From Echinostoma caproni (taxonomy: Eukaryota; Platyhelminthes; Trematoda; Plagiorchiida; Echinostomatidae), in contig UZAN01042763.1 in assembly GCA_900618425.1 (NCBI GenBank), positions 10,904-41,434 of the forward strand: a stretch of 30,531 nucleotides of DNA, written 5' to 3'. Every line of letters starts with the position of its first letter. The stretch's first letter is position 1. The translations under genes were made by a program, and so were the position numbers. Below the pieces are notes generated by a model. It ran no database searches. It saw only the letters and a list, made by a program, of their open reading frames with translations, and was not told where the DNA came from. Below, piece after piece: positions 20,832-29,450 of this stretch.

Positions 20832-23227
20832 ATGTATATATTTTAAAAGGGCTTTCAAGTAAATACGTTGCATTTCAATGTGGTGGAAATGTTCGTGATA
20901 ACCGACAAAGAGCACCGGACAGCTGTGGGACAGCTAGTGGGGAATTAACGATCTCCCAAGGAGTGAAATCCACAAGGAACATCAACAACAGCACCTGGTA
21001 CCTGTTAAAAACCGAATGGGCTACTCCAAACATTCACTATCTAAAATGTTGTATTGGTATATAAAAATCGGTTTGTATGCAACTTTGATTTCCGTTTTAT
21101 TCACTTATATTTACTATAGATTAGTGAATATTTACAGTCACCCAGAAAAGATCAATAAAACTCGATATTTTGTTTTACAATCATACCCCCCCACACACTT
21201 TTACCATCTGTTGTAACACACGTCTGTAGAATGCGTGGAGCAGATCGGAAGCGAACAATCTCAAGTTTGTTTCTCTAATAGGGCGTGAGGATTGGGTGGG
21301 TCACTGACGAGGCCTCTTTGTATGCGCAAAGTCCACACACACAGAAATCCGTCGAAGTAAACCTATCCGAAACAGTTTATGGGTATGAAAAAAATAAGAG
21401 GAAGTGTGCACGTTTCTGTGTGGCCATAAGAAAAACACAGAATGTGCGAAAATATTAAAGAAAAAAGCAATCAATCAAAGTTTCCTAAAAATCAGTAGTC
21501 AGTCATTGCTAACCGGTAGATGAACACGTCATCTGCATTTTGTGCAGATAAATGCATTAAAACGCTCCTACTATGTTAATTGCGCTTACAGTAATCCGCC
21601 CTACACTACCGGTTAACTCCCTCACATACTGGCCCGCATTCGTCCCAACCACCAAATGAGTGAGAAAACACGGCCAGGAGCTAGTGTTCCACGGTCAGTC
21701 TATACGAACCCCCATTCACTTTGTTCGACTATTGTAATTATTTTCACTTGCAACAGGGCGCTCTACCCACTATCAAGTCCATTTGCTGTTTAGTCCAGCA
21801 GACCTCTTTGACCTCTTTGCTACTAGCCCCGTCAGTTTTAATAACATATCGAAATGAAACCGATTATAGAGTCTTGTACTCGAATTGTGGGTGGAGTAAC
21901 ACTTCATTTTTAAATAATTTGTAGTTTTTTTAAACGGAAAGCAGAAAAATGTTTTATTGTGCAAAAAACACTCCTGACTTCTCCCAGTAGTTTGCAACAA
22001 AGATGTCTAAGGAGTACAAGAAAGTAATCGGGGGGACTGAAAATCATTATAATTTAAGTTGTATATAGGTATAAAATACATTGAGATTTCAGTTGAGCGA
22101 TAACTTGTAACTACGGTGAATTAAATATGTATCTGATAAATGGATAAAAACGAAAAACTGCAACATGCAGGGTGAGAGGGAGCTTACGGGTTACGCCTGT
22201 GCCTGAATCCGGCCAAGGTGGCCGCCGCCGCAGCCGCCGCATAAACTTTTCATTTTCTCGGTACGAAATGACAACCCTCTGGTAGATATTCTTCCTCTTT
22301 ATGAAAATCGACTGTATAATGGAGTCGTTAGTTTAGAGAAATTTAAAGGATGGCCGAATATAGAATACAAGAAGTACAAGTTACGCTTACAGTTGATTGA
22401 AGAGGTCTGAAATGTGCGAACAAACTCAATTTTGCTCACCTTAGTGACATTGTTCTACTGAGCTGATGCATTTCAAGCGTTCGGCCTTTTCTACTCGCTT
22501 TGAACATCCTGATTCTGTTAGTAGGAGAGTAGAGGAGTTGTGAGGATAAACCACAAAATTGAACATACTTGTGTGTATGTGAAAGTGAGATACCAATCTC
22601 TAGCTGGCATCGGTTATCAACACTCTGACCTGCAGAGTACATTTTCGAATTCCATTATCCTCGTCTATTCCCTAATTGTTCCCTAGCAATTTTTGATCAG
22701 CATGCAGTACCCTGCCTGAAAATCCATGGTACCATTCTCAAAAGTATAGGCCGGAAAATAGAAGAATATTTTTGAAATTTTTAATGCACAGAACTGACGT
22801 GTTTGATATCTACCAGTCAATACCGCCTGTCCGGACAAAAGCATCTGCCTATGTTCTGCTTTCCAGTTTTTCGGCAGAACTATTTATGATGAGTGTTTGA
22901 CCGCTGGTCACCATTTAAGCATGGCAAATTTGCAAATTTGTTTCCCCATTCCCATAACTACGATATGTCTTCTACCGATTGAAAATTTACCTTGCGCTTC
23001 GGTCATCTCCGGTTCTGCATCGTTCCCATACGTGTGCATGCCCCTTCTAATTTGTCAGCGACCCCGGAGCCAGTAAGCTCAGACAATCTGTCAAGCCTTT
23101 GTGGGAACAGACACGGGAATAATAACACTTCCTGAACGTCCTGTTCGGGAGCTGTTCATTCGGGGTTGGAGTCACTGCCAATCAATGTCACTGGTTACCG
23201 TATTTCTCATACCACTTCTGCTAAAGT
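20832..23227. other. Spacer, no gene recognised
   Basis: If the minus-strand exon at 20559-20818 is real, its upstream intron lies here, but I found no convincing partner exon. A small GCC-rich patch lies at 22209-22241. Open frames at 20798-21216, 21721-22000 and 22436-22642 lack motifs or splice support. Confidence 0.3.
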
Positions 23228-23246
23228 GGGACTGGGGTGGGGTGGG
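23228..23246 (+). repeat. G-quadruplex motif
   Basis: G runs of 3, 4, 4 and 3 with loops ACT, T and T. Short loops predict a stable fold. It is in non-coding sequence. Confidence 0.7.
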
Positions 23247-24360
23247 TAAGTCTGTTATCATTCAACCCCTTCTCTGGAATGACCGGGGGAACAAACAGAC
23301 ACATTTGGCGGTCAGTTGAGGCAATGCATTCTCTAGGAGGCCGACAATTTGGCACGTCAGAGGCTGGTTCTCCCCGTTTATGAGTCAGAATGAACCTAAC
23401 TTTGTCTGTATTATTTCACTGATTTGACAATTGATGGCCTATGCTTGTGTTTGACAAAGAACTGGCATTTTGGACGGACACATGACAAGTGACCAATGGA
23501 AATAGACTCGGATCGGAGAATAGATGTGGCGCTGCATTTGTTGCCTCTGAGTGGTCATGGAAATTCAACTACCGGCTAATAACAAGCTTTTCGGCAATAG
23601 CCGGAACCAATAGTGGACACTTTTATAGACCAACAAAGCTCAAGAGGTGATCAGTAATGAAATAGTTCTCCTAATGCACAAATTTTCTGATGCTTACTGT
23701 GGTTTGTGGGTTGCAACTCAATGTGCTTTGAAGTGGCGGAAGATTACTGTTAACAAATGTTGCACATGGACACAGAGGATACTTAAAGCCTTTCCCAAAA
23801 GTCTTACGGAGTATCATGATTATGTATTGTTTCTGATTCGAGCTATAAGGGGCTCAGATTTGCGACTTCAAATATGTCAAACAAATGCATATTTGAAAAT
23901 TTATGGAAGAAGCCAGGTTCTTCTGAACATCTTGTAGTGTAGTACATCATTTTCCGTTTATTGTTAAAAATATACATCAGCTGCTATCGAAACTCCAGAG
24001 GTGTGGTGCACCATGGACAGACTAAAGTTTGTAAGTAATTGTGGAATTATTACATCAAATGAAAGGCGCTTTATATAAATTTATAATTATATTAATAATC
24101 AGTTCGGTTTTGCATATTAACGATCACCTTGTGAAAGTTAGCAGCGACTGTCCGGGTGTGATTCTTTAAGTAACAAACCTAGCTTTCAACCACACAAGCA
24201 CCGTCTATCTGAGTTCACCCGACTTGTTCACTAATGGGCATAACGGAACGAATACTTACGTTCCTTCCTCATGAAATAATCGAACTGTATCATCTCAGTC
24301 AGTAAACTCTGACATGATGATGCTCGAATATTTTGGGTGAGTACATAAGCGTACTCACGG
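23247..24360. other. Spacer
   Basis: The 96-codon plus-strand frame at 23647-23937 (non-ATG start) has mixed composition but no recognised motif or clear splice site. An AT-rich block lies at 24070-24105. Nothing else is supported. Confidence 0.3.
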
Positions 24361-24386
24361 ACACACACATCGACACACACATCGTG
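24361..24386. repeat. CACACACATCGA short tandem repeat
   Basis: Two tandem units of a CA-rich 13-mer. It is the first of several simple repeats in a locally GC- and CpG-rich patch that runs to about 24785. Confidence 0.7.
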
Positions 24387-24483
24387 GCAGAACTGCGCGT
24401 GCTTGCGTGCATGAGCGTTGTTTATTCAAGCGTGACTGGACGGCTTCTTGTCAGGTTCCCGCTTTTCGGCAACCGCGCCTACG

Positions 24484-24503
24484 GATGATGATGATGATGA
24501 TGA
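24484..24503. repeat. GAT trinucleotide microsatellite
   Basis: Six to seven GAT units. They give a His run on the minus strand, which is an artefact. Confidence 0.9.
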
Positions 24504-24574
24504 CAACAAAGAGAACGAAAGTACGAATGCGAGACACAGATGAATGCATCCGACTGAACAGTCGAGCACACTAA

Positions 24575-24611
<37 letters not shown>

Positions 24612-24628
24612 GCGACGATAATGACGAC
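24575..24628. repeat. GAC trinucleotide microsatellite
   Basis: About fifteen GAC/GGC units, GC-rich and CpG-dense. The poly-Val minus-strand frame here is a shadow of the repeat. Confidence 0.92.
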
Positions 24629-24830
24629 CGTGTCATAACTGTCACAGTGTGCTTGTCCGCACACTTCAGTCAAACGAAAAAGTGGAGATGCACACTTGAT
24701 TCTGCGCGTATCACATACCGCCTGTGCGCGAGAAAAATTCGTGTACACAAGTGCGCGCGATCGTGTGTGCGTGCGCGCGGGCGAGAGAAAAGTAATTTGA
24801 TTGTCAATCGACATCACTAAGTAATTCCAG
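24629..24830. other. CpG- and GCGC-rich patch
   Basis: Several alternating GC/TG tracts (for example TGCGCGCGATCG near 24751 and GCGTGCGCGCGGGCG near 24769) stand out against an AT-rich background. It lies just upstream of a candidate exon, so a promoter or 5' UTR role is possible but unproven. Confidence 0.3.
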
Positions 24831-25047
24831 GAAAAAGTACAAAATACGTAACCAATTCGATAAACGTGAGGTGAACGCTGAAATGAAAGTATCAGGTAAA
24901 CTAGAAAACAAGAGACTTATCTTTAATATCCAGAATGAAGGAGAACGATACAAGACTGATTTTTCCAATCTTGAACTATGGCATATTATTAAACAGAGCT
25001 GGGTAAATTTGTGGATGAGTATCATAAATATTGTGAAAATCTATTGA
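24831..25047 (+). CDS. Candidate terminal exon, unknown charged protein
   Basis: After an acceptor-like GTAATTCCAG (AG at 24829-24830) the frame is open for 71 codons to TGA at 25045-25047. The peptide is rich in Lys, Glu, Asn and Ile (includes GKLENKRLIFNIQNEGERY). An internal ATG (codon 21 of the segment) would give a 54-residue product. The acceptor lacks a good pyrimidine tract. No domain is recognised. Confidence 0.25.
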
Positions 25048-26820
25048 TTGTCGGTGAAGGTAACATGTGCTGATTTATTTCTGCCAGCCTTGTTAGATGA
25101 ATCGCAGGAAAATTGTACCATACCCAGATTGTCCAACTAATATATTCCTGGAAATTGTATAATTTTCTCTGAGATGGGACGACTGATATCTGAACTGGCG
25201 AAGTCTTGTCGGATATGTCATTTCTGTTTGTGTGTCATGCGGAAAGTGCGGACGCCAAAGTTGAGGTCTTTCAGGACAGAAAACGCCTACGCACACGTGT
25301 GTACTACTTCAGAATTGCCCACCCATGGGCGAAATTCCAACCGGACATTTCGTCACCGAAATTGTGTCCTGTCTAAGCCGCTTAGATTCGGAAAATCGAA
25401 CTAACGACACCAGGTCTTGCAGTTTGATCTTGCTGACCGGAAGTGCAGCACTGAATGCCAGCGCTTTAAGAGTAATTCATAAGTAAAATTGAGTCCGTTA
25501 ATTTTATACAATTACCCAGATCAGAACAGAACATCAATAAGAATATGCTTTGTGATTAAGCGAACTAATTCCGATTTTTCTTTTTCACATAGGCAGTTAG
25601 AGAAAAAACATCCATTCAATCTACTGAGTGTTTGTCCTGCGTAGTATTTAATCGGTGCACTGAGGTGATTTCAAGTTGGTTACAGGTTTCAACCATTCAC
25701 GATGTATGTAACGATAACAGTACCGCACTGTTTCCCATATTTAGTGGTTCATGAGTTTTATCAATGGCGCATGGGAAACTTTTTTACCGTTTATGTCAAT
25801 TTGTCTACTTAATTGCACATAAGAACATCCCGGTTACTAATTCAGCCAGTGAGATTTCTAAAGGGAAAGGAGATGGCAAGGGAGTAGTCGATCGAAATAC
25901 AATGTCTCCGCTCTCCGACTACTCACGACCTAGCAAGACTTTGATTGTTTAAACGTGTATTTCCATATGCATATATTTCCATATGCTGCTTAGCTGACTT
26001 CTCCCAACGACTGGACAGAAAAAAATCACAATTTCAATTGGCGCAACGAATTTTAAATATTTCGTGGTAATATTCATATGATAGATAAAATTGATTGACC
26101 CATATACTGGAATAATCGATTCCTGTAGGGAAACTGACTTGTATTTTTTGTTACGCAAATCGGTCAGTGGAATCATGAATTATGAATAGCATTCGTTAAT
26201 TAAAAATGTTCCTGTGAATTGGGCAAAGACCACGCAGTGCTGATCACCTCCCCATTTCCGATAACGCGATGGTATGAGAAATGGTATTTTAGTATAGCAG
26301 TACCCTTTCAAGGTGTTGATCCGTTGCAGGCCATCAGAGCTTCATGATACAGTACACTGTACCATTCGCTGATGTTTCCTGTGCTGTGGTTTTCAGTATA
26401 TGAATTAAGGACCGCACAAAAAAATTACTGATTGGTTGATGAGTTCTTTCTTTATACAAACCGTCAACTTTTAGTGCATTCGAACTACACGACCTTAAGA
26501 ATGCACTGCGTCGTAAACAAATAACCGCCGGTTTAAGTAAAAAGAATACCACTGAGATAGGAAAGACTACTTGAAATATACGCGCAAGAATGAATGGAAA
26601 GTCAATAAAAACGTTGACACGGCACAAGGAACCAGTCGGTATTCGTATTTAGCTATCACAGTTATTATCCAGTCGATTTTCCACCACAGCTAATCTAGTC
26701 ATTGCTAATCGCGGTTTGGCTGTTTCAGTACGTCTATTCCGATAATTCGACTGAGATCCCATGAAGCGCCAATGTTATTTGCCTTTATGTTTGCTGTGCA
26801 TTACTTATTCTGAAAAGCTG
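25048..26820. other. Spacer
   Basis: Several unsupported frames (25093-25404 on both strands, 25764-25952, 26334-26627). None has a recognisable motif. No repeat family is seen until the SINE at 26821. Confidence 0.35.
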
Positions 26821-26928
26821 TATAGCGGTTTGGACTTTGTTGGGTCTCATCAGCGATGGGAATCCAGCGGTCCCACTGGGGATGGAAACTGGGACCTCAC
26901 AGGCAGGGTATATTATTTTGAAATTTCA
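26821..26928 (-). mobile_element. Hammerhead-bearing tRNA-type SINE, copy C
   Basis: On the minus strand it reads CCTGTGAGGTCCC, a B-box-like GTTTCCATCCCC, GCTGGATT and then a hammerhead-like core. It aligns to copy A with no gaps over about 70 bases. The A-box half is missing, so it is 5'-truncated relative to copies A and B. Of the three it keeps the best CTGATGAG. It lies head to head with copy B, about 90 bp away. Confidence 0.6.
26829..26853 (-). ncRNA. Hammerhead ribozyme-like core (copy C)
   Basis: Minus strand: an intact CTGATGA (26853-26847), then GACCCAACAAAGTCC, then AAAC. The hammerhead order is CUGAUGA, stem II, GAAA. Stem II pairing is imperfect and the first G of GAAA is lost. 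The sequence is close in form to the known Schistosoma hammerhead (CUGAUGAGUCC, loop, GGAC, GAAAC), a comparison from memory of that motif. Confidence 0.5.
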
Positions 26929-27004
26929 GAATGAAATGAACTGGGATGAATGCTTGGAGCCAGCTTGCAAATGGGTTGTACCATTAAAGTACATGAAAAA
27001 TTAA

Positions 27005-27026
27005 ACTGTCTGATCAATTAGACAGT
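27005..27026. repeat. Small perfect inverted repeat at the 5' edge of copy B
   Basis: ACTGTCT and AGACAGT (7-bp arms, 8-base loop). It overlaps the A-box region of the SINE, so it may be part of the tRNA-like head fold. Confidence 0.6.
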
Positions 27027-27136
27027 GGTAAAATTACGTTCTACCTGTAAAGTAACGGATTCAGTCCTCAATTAAATCGGTGGGTTCGCACAATAGACGA
27101 GACCCAACCAGGTAGAAACTACTGCAAGGTACTTTC
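27015..27136 (+). mobile_element. Hammerhead-bearing tRNA-type SINE, copy B
   Basis: An A-box-like TTAGACAGTGGTAAAA (about 27018-27033) and a B-box-like GGATTCAGTCC (27057-27067) have tRNA-like spacing. From ACCTGTAAAG onward it aligns with copy A for about 87 positions without a gap. Many differences are transitions, as expected of old methylated or decayed copies. It ends close to the predicted cleavage point of the hammerhead. It lies 200 bp upstream of the Penelope-like fragment. Confidence 0.6.
27094..27135 (+). ncRNA. Hammerhead ribozyme-like core (copy B)
   Basis: TAGACGA (consensus CTGATGA), stem II GACC-CAACCA-GGTA, an intact GAAAC (27115-27119), then a stem III candidate CTAC-TGCAAG-GTAC followed by TT. 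The ACC/GGT pairs of stem II are kept. The closing G-C pair has become G/A. One stem III pair is a mismatch. Two or three core changes make activity of this copy unlikely. Confidence 0.5.
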
Positions 27137-27344
27137 TAGCATTTAAGACCTCGTCTGCGTCGCTCAACGCAAGCGGGAGTTTATCATGACATCGGATTTT
27201 ATCCTCCTTTACTCATTTGTGCTTATTTTTCTTTCTGTGTTTTGGACAGTTCATGCTCACACAAGCATACCTTCGCTACGTATACATATATAACACATGA
27301 GAAGGGTCAAGTGATTGCACTTTCGGGAAATTTCTGGATATAAA
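27137..27344. other. Spacer between SINE B and the Penelope-like element
   Basis: I could not find the upstream RT motifs of the Penelope-like element here in any frame. A TAA at 27339-27341 closes the RT frame. The element is therefore 5'-truncated or too decayed to read upstream of this point. Confidence 0.4.
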
Positions 27345-28522
27345 GGACTTTACAATTTAGAACACACATGCAAACTCTTGCTCCGTTGTACACTAAATGT
27401 TCAGTTCCTATTCAACCAAACCTTGTACTGACAACGAGATGGTGTGGCCATGGGATCACCACTAGGTTCATTCCTTGTTGATGTCTTCCTCGCAAAACTG
27501 GAAAGAACTAAACTGAAGTTAGTAATCGATAGTTTTGAACATTACTATCGATATGTGGACGACATATTTTGTGTGAATGATACTAGCTGTGACTTAACAT
27601 CCGTGTTATTGGAATTTAATAAGGCGCACAAAGCAGCACATTTCACAATCGAACTTGAAACGAACAATCAAATATTCTTTTTGAATGTATCTCTTGGCCG
27701 AATGGGAGATGGTCGGATCGTACGAAAGGTGTGCCGAAAACTGACATGGACTGGCTAGTACACCAATTTCAATAGTTTCATTAGCATCCAACAGAAGCGA
27801 AACTTAGATACTTGGCCACCAGGGCGAGAGCAATTTACTCTAAGGAGGTGTTAGATGATGAGCTCATTAGAAACACCTTGCGTGAGAATGGATACCCGGA
27901 TCGTTTTATCGAAAGAAATCTGATTGAACAAATGCCGAAAACTCCCATGCAAACTGTGAAAAAGAAAGATTTGTTCATCAGTTTGCCATTTAAAGCCGAT
28001 ACCGTGATTGAAATCCTACTTCTACGACCGAACTGTGAGATTCGCAACGCCTTCAACGTTGCTAAGTTACGTGGCGCTACAATGATCCAAATTCAAAACA
28101 AGGATAAACTGTCGATGCTGACCTCATCAATGGTTGTATACTCTTTCAGATGCGTATGTGGCGCATCTTATGTTGGTCGAACGGCACGACAGCTATCTAC
28201 CCGGATCAAAGAGCATCACCCACGCTGGTTAAGACTAGGACAGACCGGATCAATAAACAGCTCCATCCTAGCCCATTTAGTCGACACTGGACATCAAGTA
28301 CATCTGGACGTCGCCTTCAGAGTTGTTTATTGTGTCCCCCACACCAAGTTCACGGGTGCTCAACTGCGCACCCTAGTGATAGCCGAAGCGGTCGGAATAA
28401 GAAAGTTGACCCCTGACCTCTGCGCCCAAAAGTGTTTGGTTCAGTTACTCCAACTTTCGTGGCCCGTGATCGATCGGTCCCGAGTGTGTCCGTTGTCCGG
28501 TCACCCTGATGCCGTAACTTAG
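27345..28522 (+). pseudogene. Penelope-like element: partial reverse transcriptase plus GIY-YIG endonuclease
   Basis: This is the C-terminal half of a Penelope-like retroelement protein. The readable frame begins near 27345 and passes GVAMGSPLG (an RT motif just before the catalytic one) and YYRYVDDIF, the catalytic YVDD at about 27547-27575. It then passes the FLNVSLGR-type segment and the thumb segment ending TWTG. There are three breaks: TGA at 27429-27431, TAG at 27756-27758 where family members usually have Gln, and a frameshift at about 27803-27812. From 27812 a clean 236-codon frame carries the linker, a Cys-x-Cys pair and a GIY-YIG domain (VYSF...SYVGRT, then TRIKEH). It ends with the family's AEA...LCAQK tail. 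RT motifs before this point are absent. The element is dead as it stands, but its endonuclease half is uninterrupted. Confidence 0.93.
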
Positions 28523-28656
28523 TTAAACCAATCAAATGACAAATGCCAGTTGACTATGACAAACTCATGATTGGTGATGTGTCTAACTGTGTGATCTGTT
28601 TTCTAATGTTATCTATGTAATCTGTAAACGACCTGAGAAGGAATTACTGAAAAACA
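28523..28656 (+). other. 3' untranslated region of the Penelope-like element
   Basis: Non-coding sequence after the stop of the endonuclease frame. A 13-base direct repeat unit (28647-28659) lies at its end, and an AATAAA follows at 28662-28667. Where this element ends and the inverted-repeat unit begins cannot be fixed exactly. Confidence 0.45.
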
Positions 28657-28659
28657 ATT
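28647..28659 (+). repeat. 13-base direct repeat, left copy
   Basis: CTGAAAAACAATT occurs here and again at 29438-29450, on either side of the inverted-repeat unit. It could be a target-site duplication. It overlaps the first three bases of the left inverted repeat, and the right copy is 25 bases outside the right one, so the fit is not perfect. Confidence 0.6.
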
Positions 28660-28754
28660 TGAATAAAACATGTAACACAATATGAGCAGAATTGATATTG
28701 ACCACCAATTTCGCGTGCTCTCAGTAAGCTGTCTATGCACATTAAATAGGTCAA
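28657..28754 (+). repeat. 98-bp inverted repeat, left arm
   Basis: Matches the reverse complement of 29315-29412 at 90 of 98 positions with no gaps. The arm starts ATTTGAATAAAAC and ends ATTAAATAGGTCAA. It stops where the second Penelope-like tail begins. Equal length and lack of indels point to a single origin as terminal or long inverted repeats. Confidence 0.92.
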
Positions 28755-28940
28755 GCAAGCTCAGTGGCACGAAATTTGCTGGATACCGGACACTGTATCG
28801 ACTAACGCAAAGCTTTCCGCGTTGTGCTCAAAGTTCGAAGCCCAAGGATGCTTAGGTTTGCTGAAGCGGTTGTCATTAGCCGTTTAAAGCCTGACCCATG
28901 CGTGCAAAAGGCCTTTGTTATGTAGTTGTCATTACCATGG
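28752..28940 (+). pseudogene. Second Penelope-like element, C-terminal tail only
   Basis: One reading frame shows the C-terminal tail of a different Penelope-like protein: LLDTGHCID, then AFRVVLKV, FAEAVVIS and KPDPCVQKAFV, ending at LSLPW. These line up in order with the tail of the element at 27812-28522. Two in-frame stops, TAA (28788-28790) and TAG (28923-28925), disable it. The RT and GIY-YIG core are absent. Its residues differ enough from the neighbour to indicate another subfamily or an older copy, not a simple duplication. Confidence 0.82.
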
Positions 28941-29314
28941 TAATACCGTCCCCTTTCCTTTCCATCATCTCAACGTCATCATCTCTTACGTCGTCGTTAA
29001 GACTTCGCTCTTCTCATTTTCTTATTACGTAACTCTCTTTGACCTACTTGATTGAACATTTTTTTACTCGGTTAACTTTCTGCTTCTATTCGAATTCATT
29101 TCTGGTTGTATCTTTTTCGTATTACGTAACCATGTCTAACTCTCTTTCCACCATTGCTAATCGGTTTCCATTACGTAACTGTTTCTATGCTAACATTCCC
29201 CACCCCTCCTCCTCTTTCACGCATACCCAAATGACTTCGGTAATGATTCAACCACCCTTCCGCTTGACCCCATGTAATTGTAAATGTCCATATATGGCAT
29301 TCTTATGATAAAAT
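28941..29314. other. Pyrimidine-rich interior of the inverted-repeat unit
   Basis: A T- and C-rich stretch with three copies of ATTACGTAAC (29024, 29121 and 29170). I see no other coding remnant. The frame at 29039-29308 has biased composition and is not supported. Confidence 0.45.
29020..29200 (+). repeat. Degenerate repeats around TTACGTAA
   Basis: ATTACGTAAC starts at 29024, 29121 and 29170. The spacings are 97 and 49, close to two and one units of about 48.5 bases. Flanking CTCTCTTT and TTTCTAT/TTCTATTC strings also recur. The core TTACGTAA is a perfect palindrome of the type bound by PAR/C/EBP bZIP factors. Its meaning here is unknown. Confidence 0.5.
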
Positions 29315-29412
29315 TTGACCTATTTAATGTGCGTAGACAGCTGACTGAGAGCACGTGAAATTGATAGCCAATATCAATTCTGCTCACATTGTGTTACTTG
29401 TTTTATTCAAAT
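29315..29412 (-). repeat. 98-bp inverted repeat, right arm
   Basis: Reverse-complement partner of 28657-28754, with eight substitutions in 98 positions. Seven of the eight are isolated or paired transitions and transversions with no gaps, so both arms have aged without indels. Confidence 0.92.
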
Positions 29413-29437
29413 GGATCAAAGGGAAAGGATGTTTCCG

Positions 29438-29450
29438 CTGAAAAACAATT
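29438..29450 (+). repeat. 13-base direct repeat, right copy
   Basis: Identical to 28647-28659. See the left copy for the possible target-site duplication and its imperfect placement. Confidence 0.6.

Noticed and set aside
24479..24817. 112-codon minus-strand frame
   Set aside because: It consists largely of His and Val runs from GAT and GAC repeats.
27835..28535. Minus-strand and second plus-strand frames inside the Penelope-like element
   Set aside because: They are shadows of the GIY-YIG frame.
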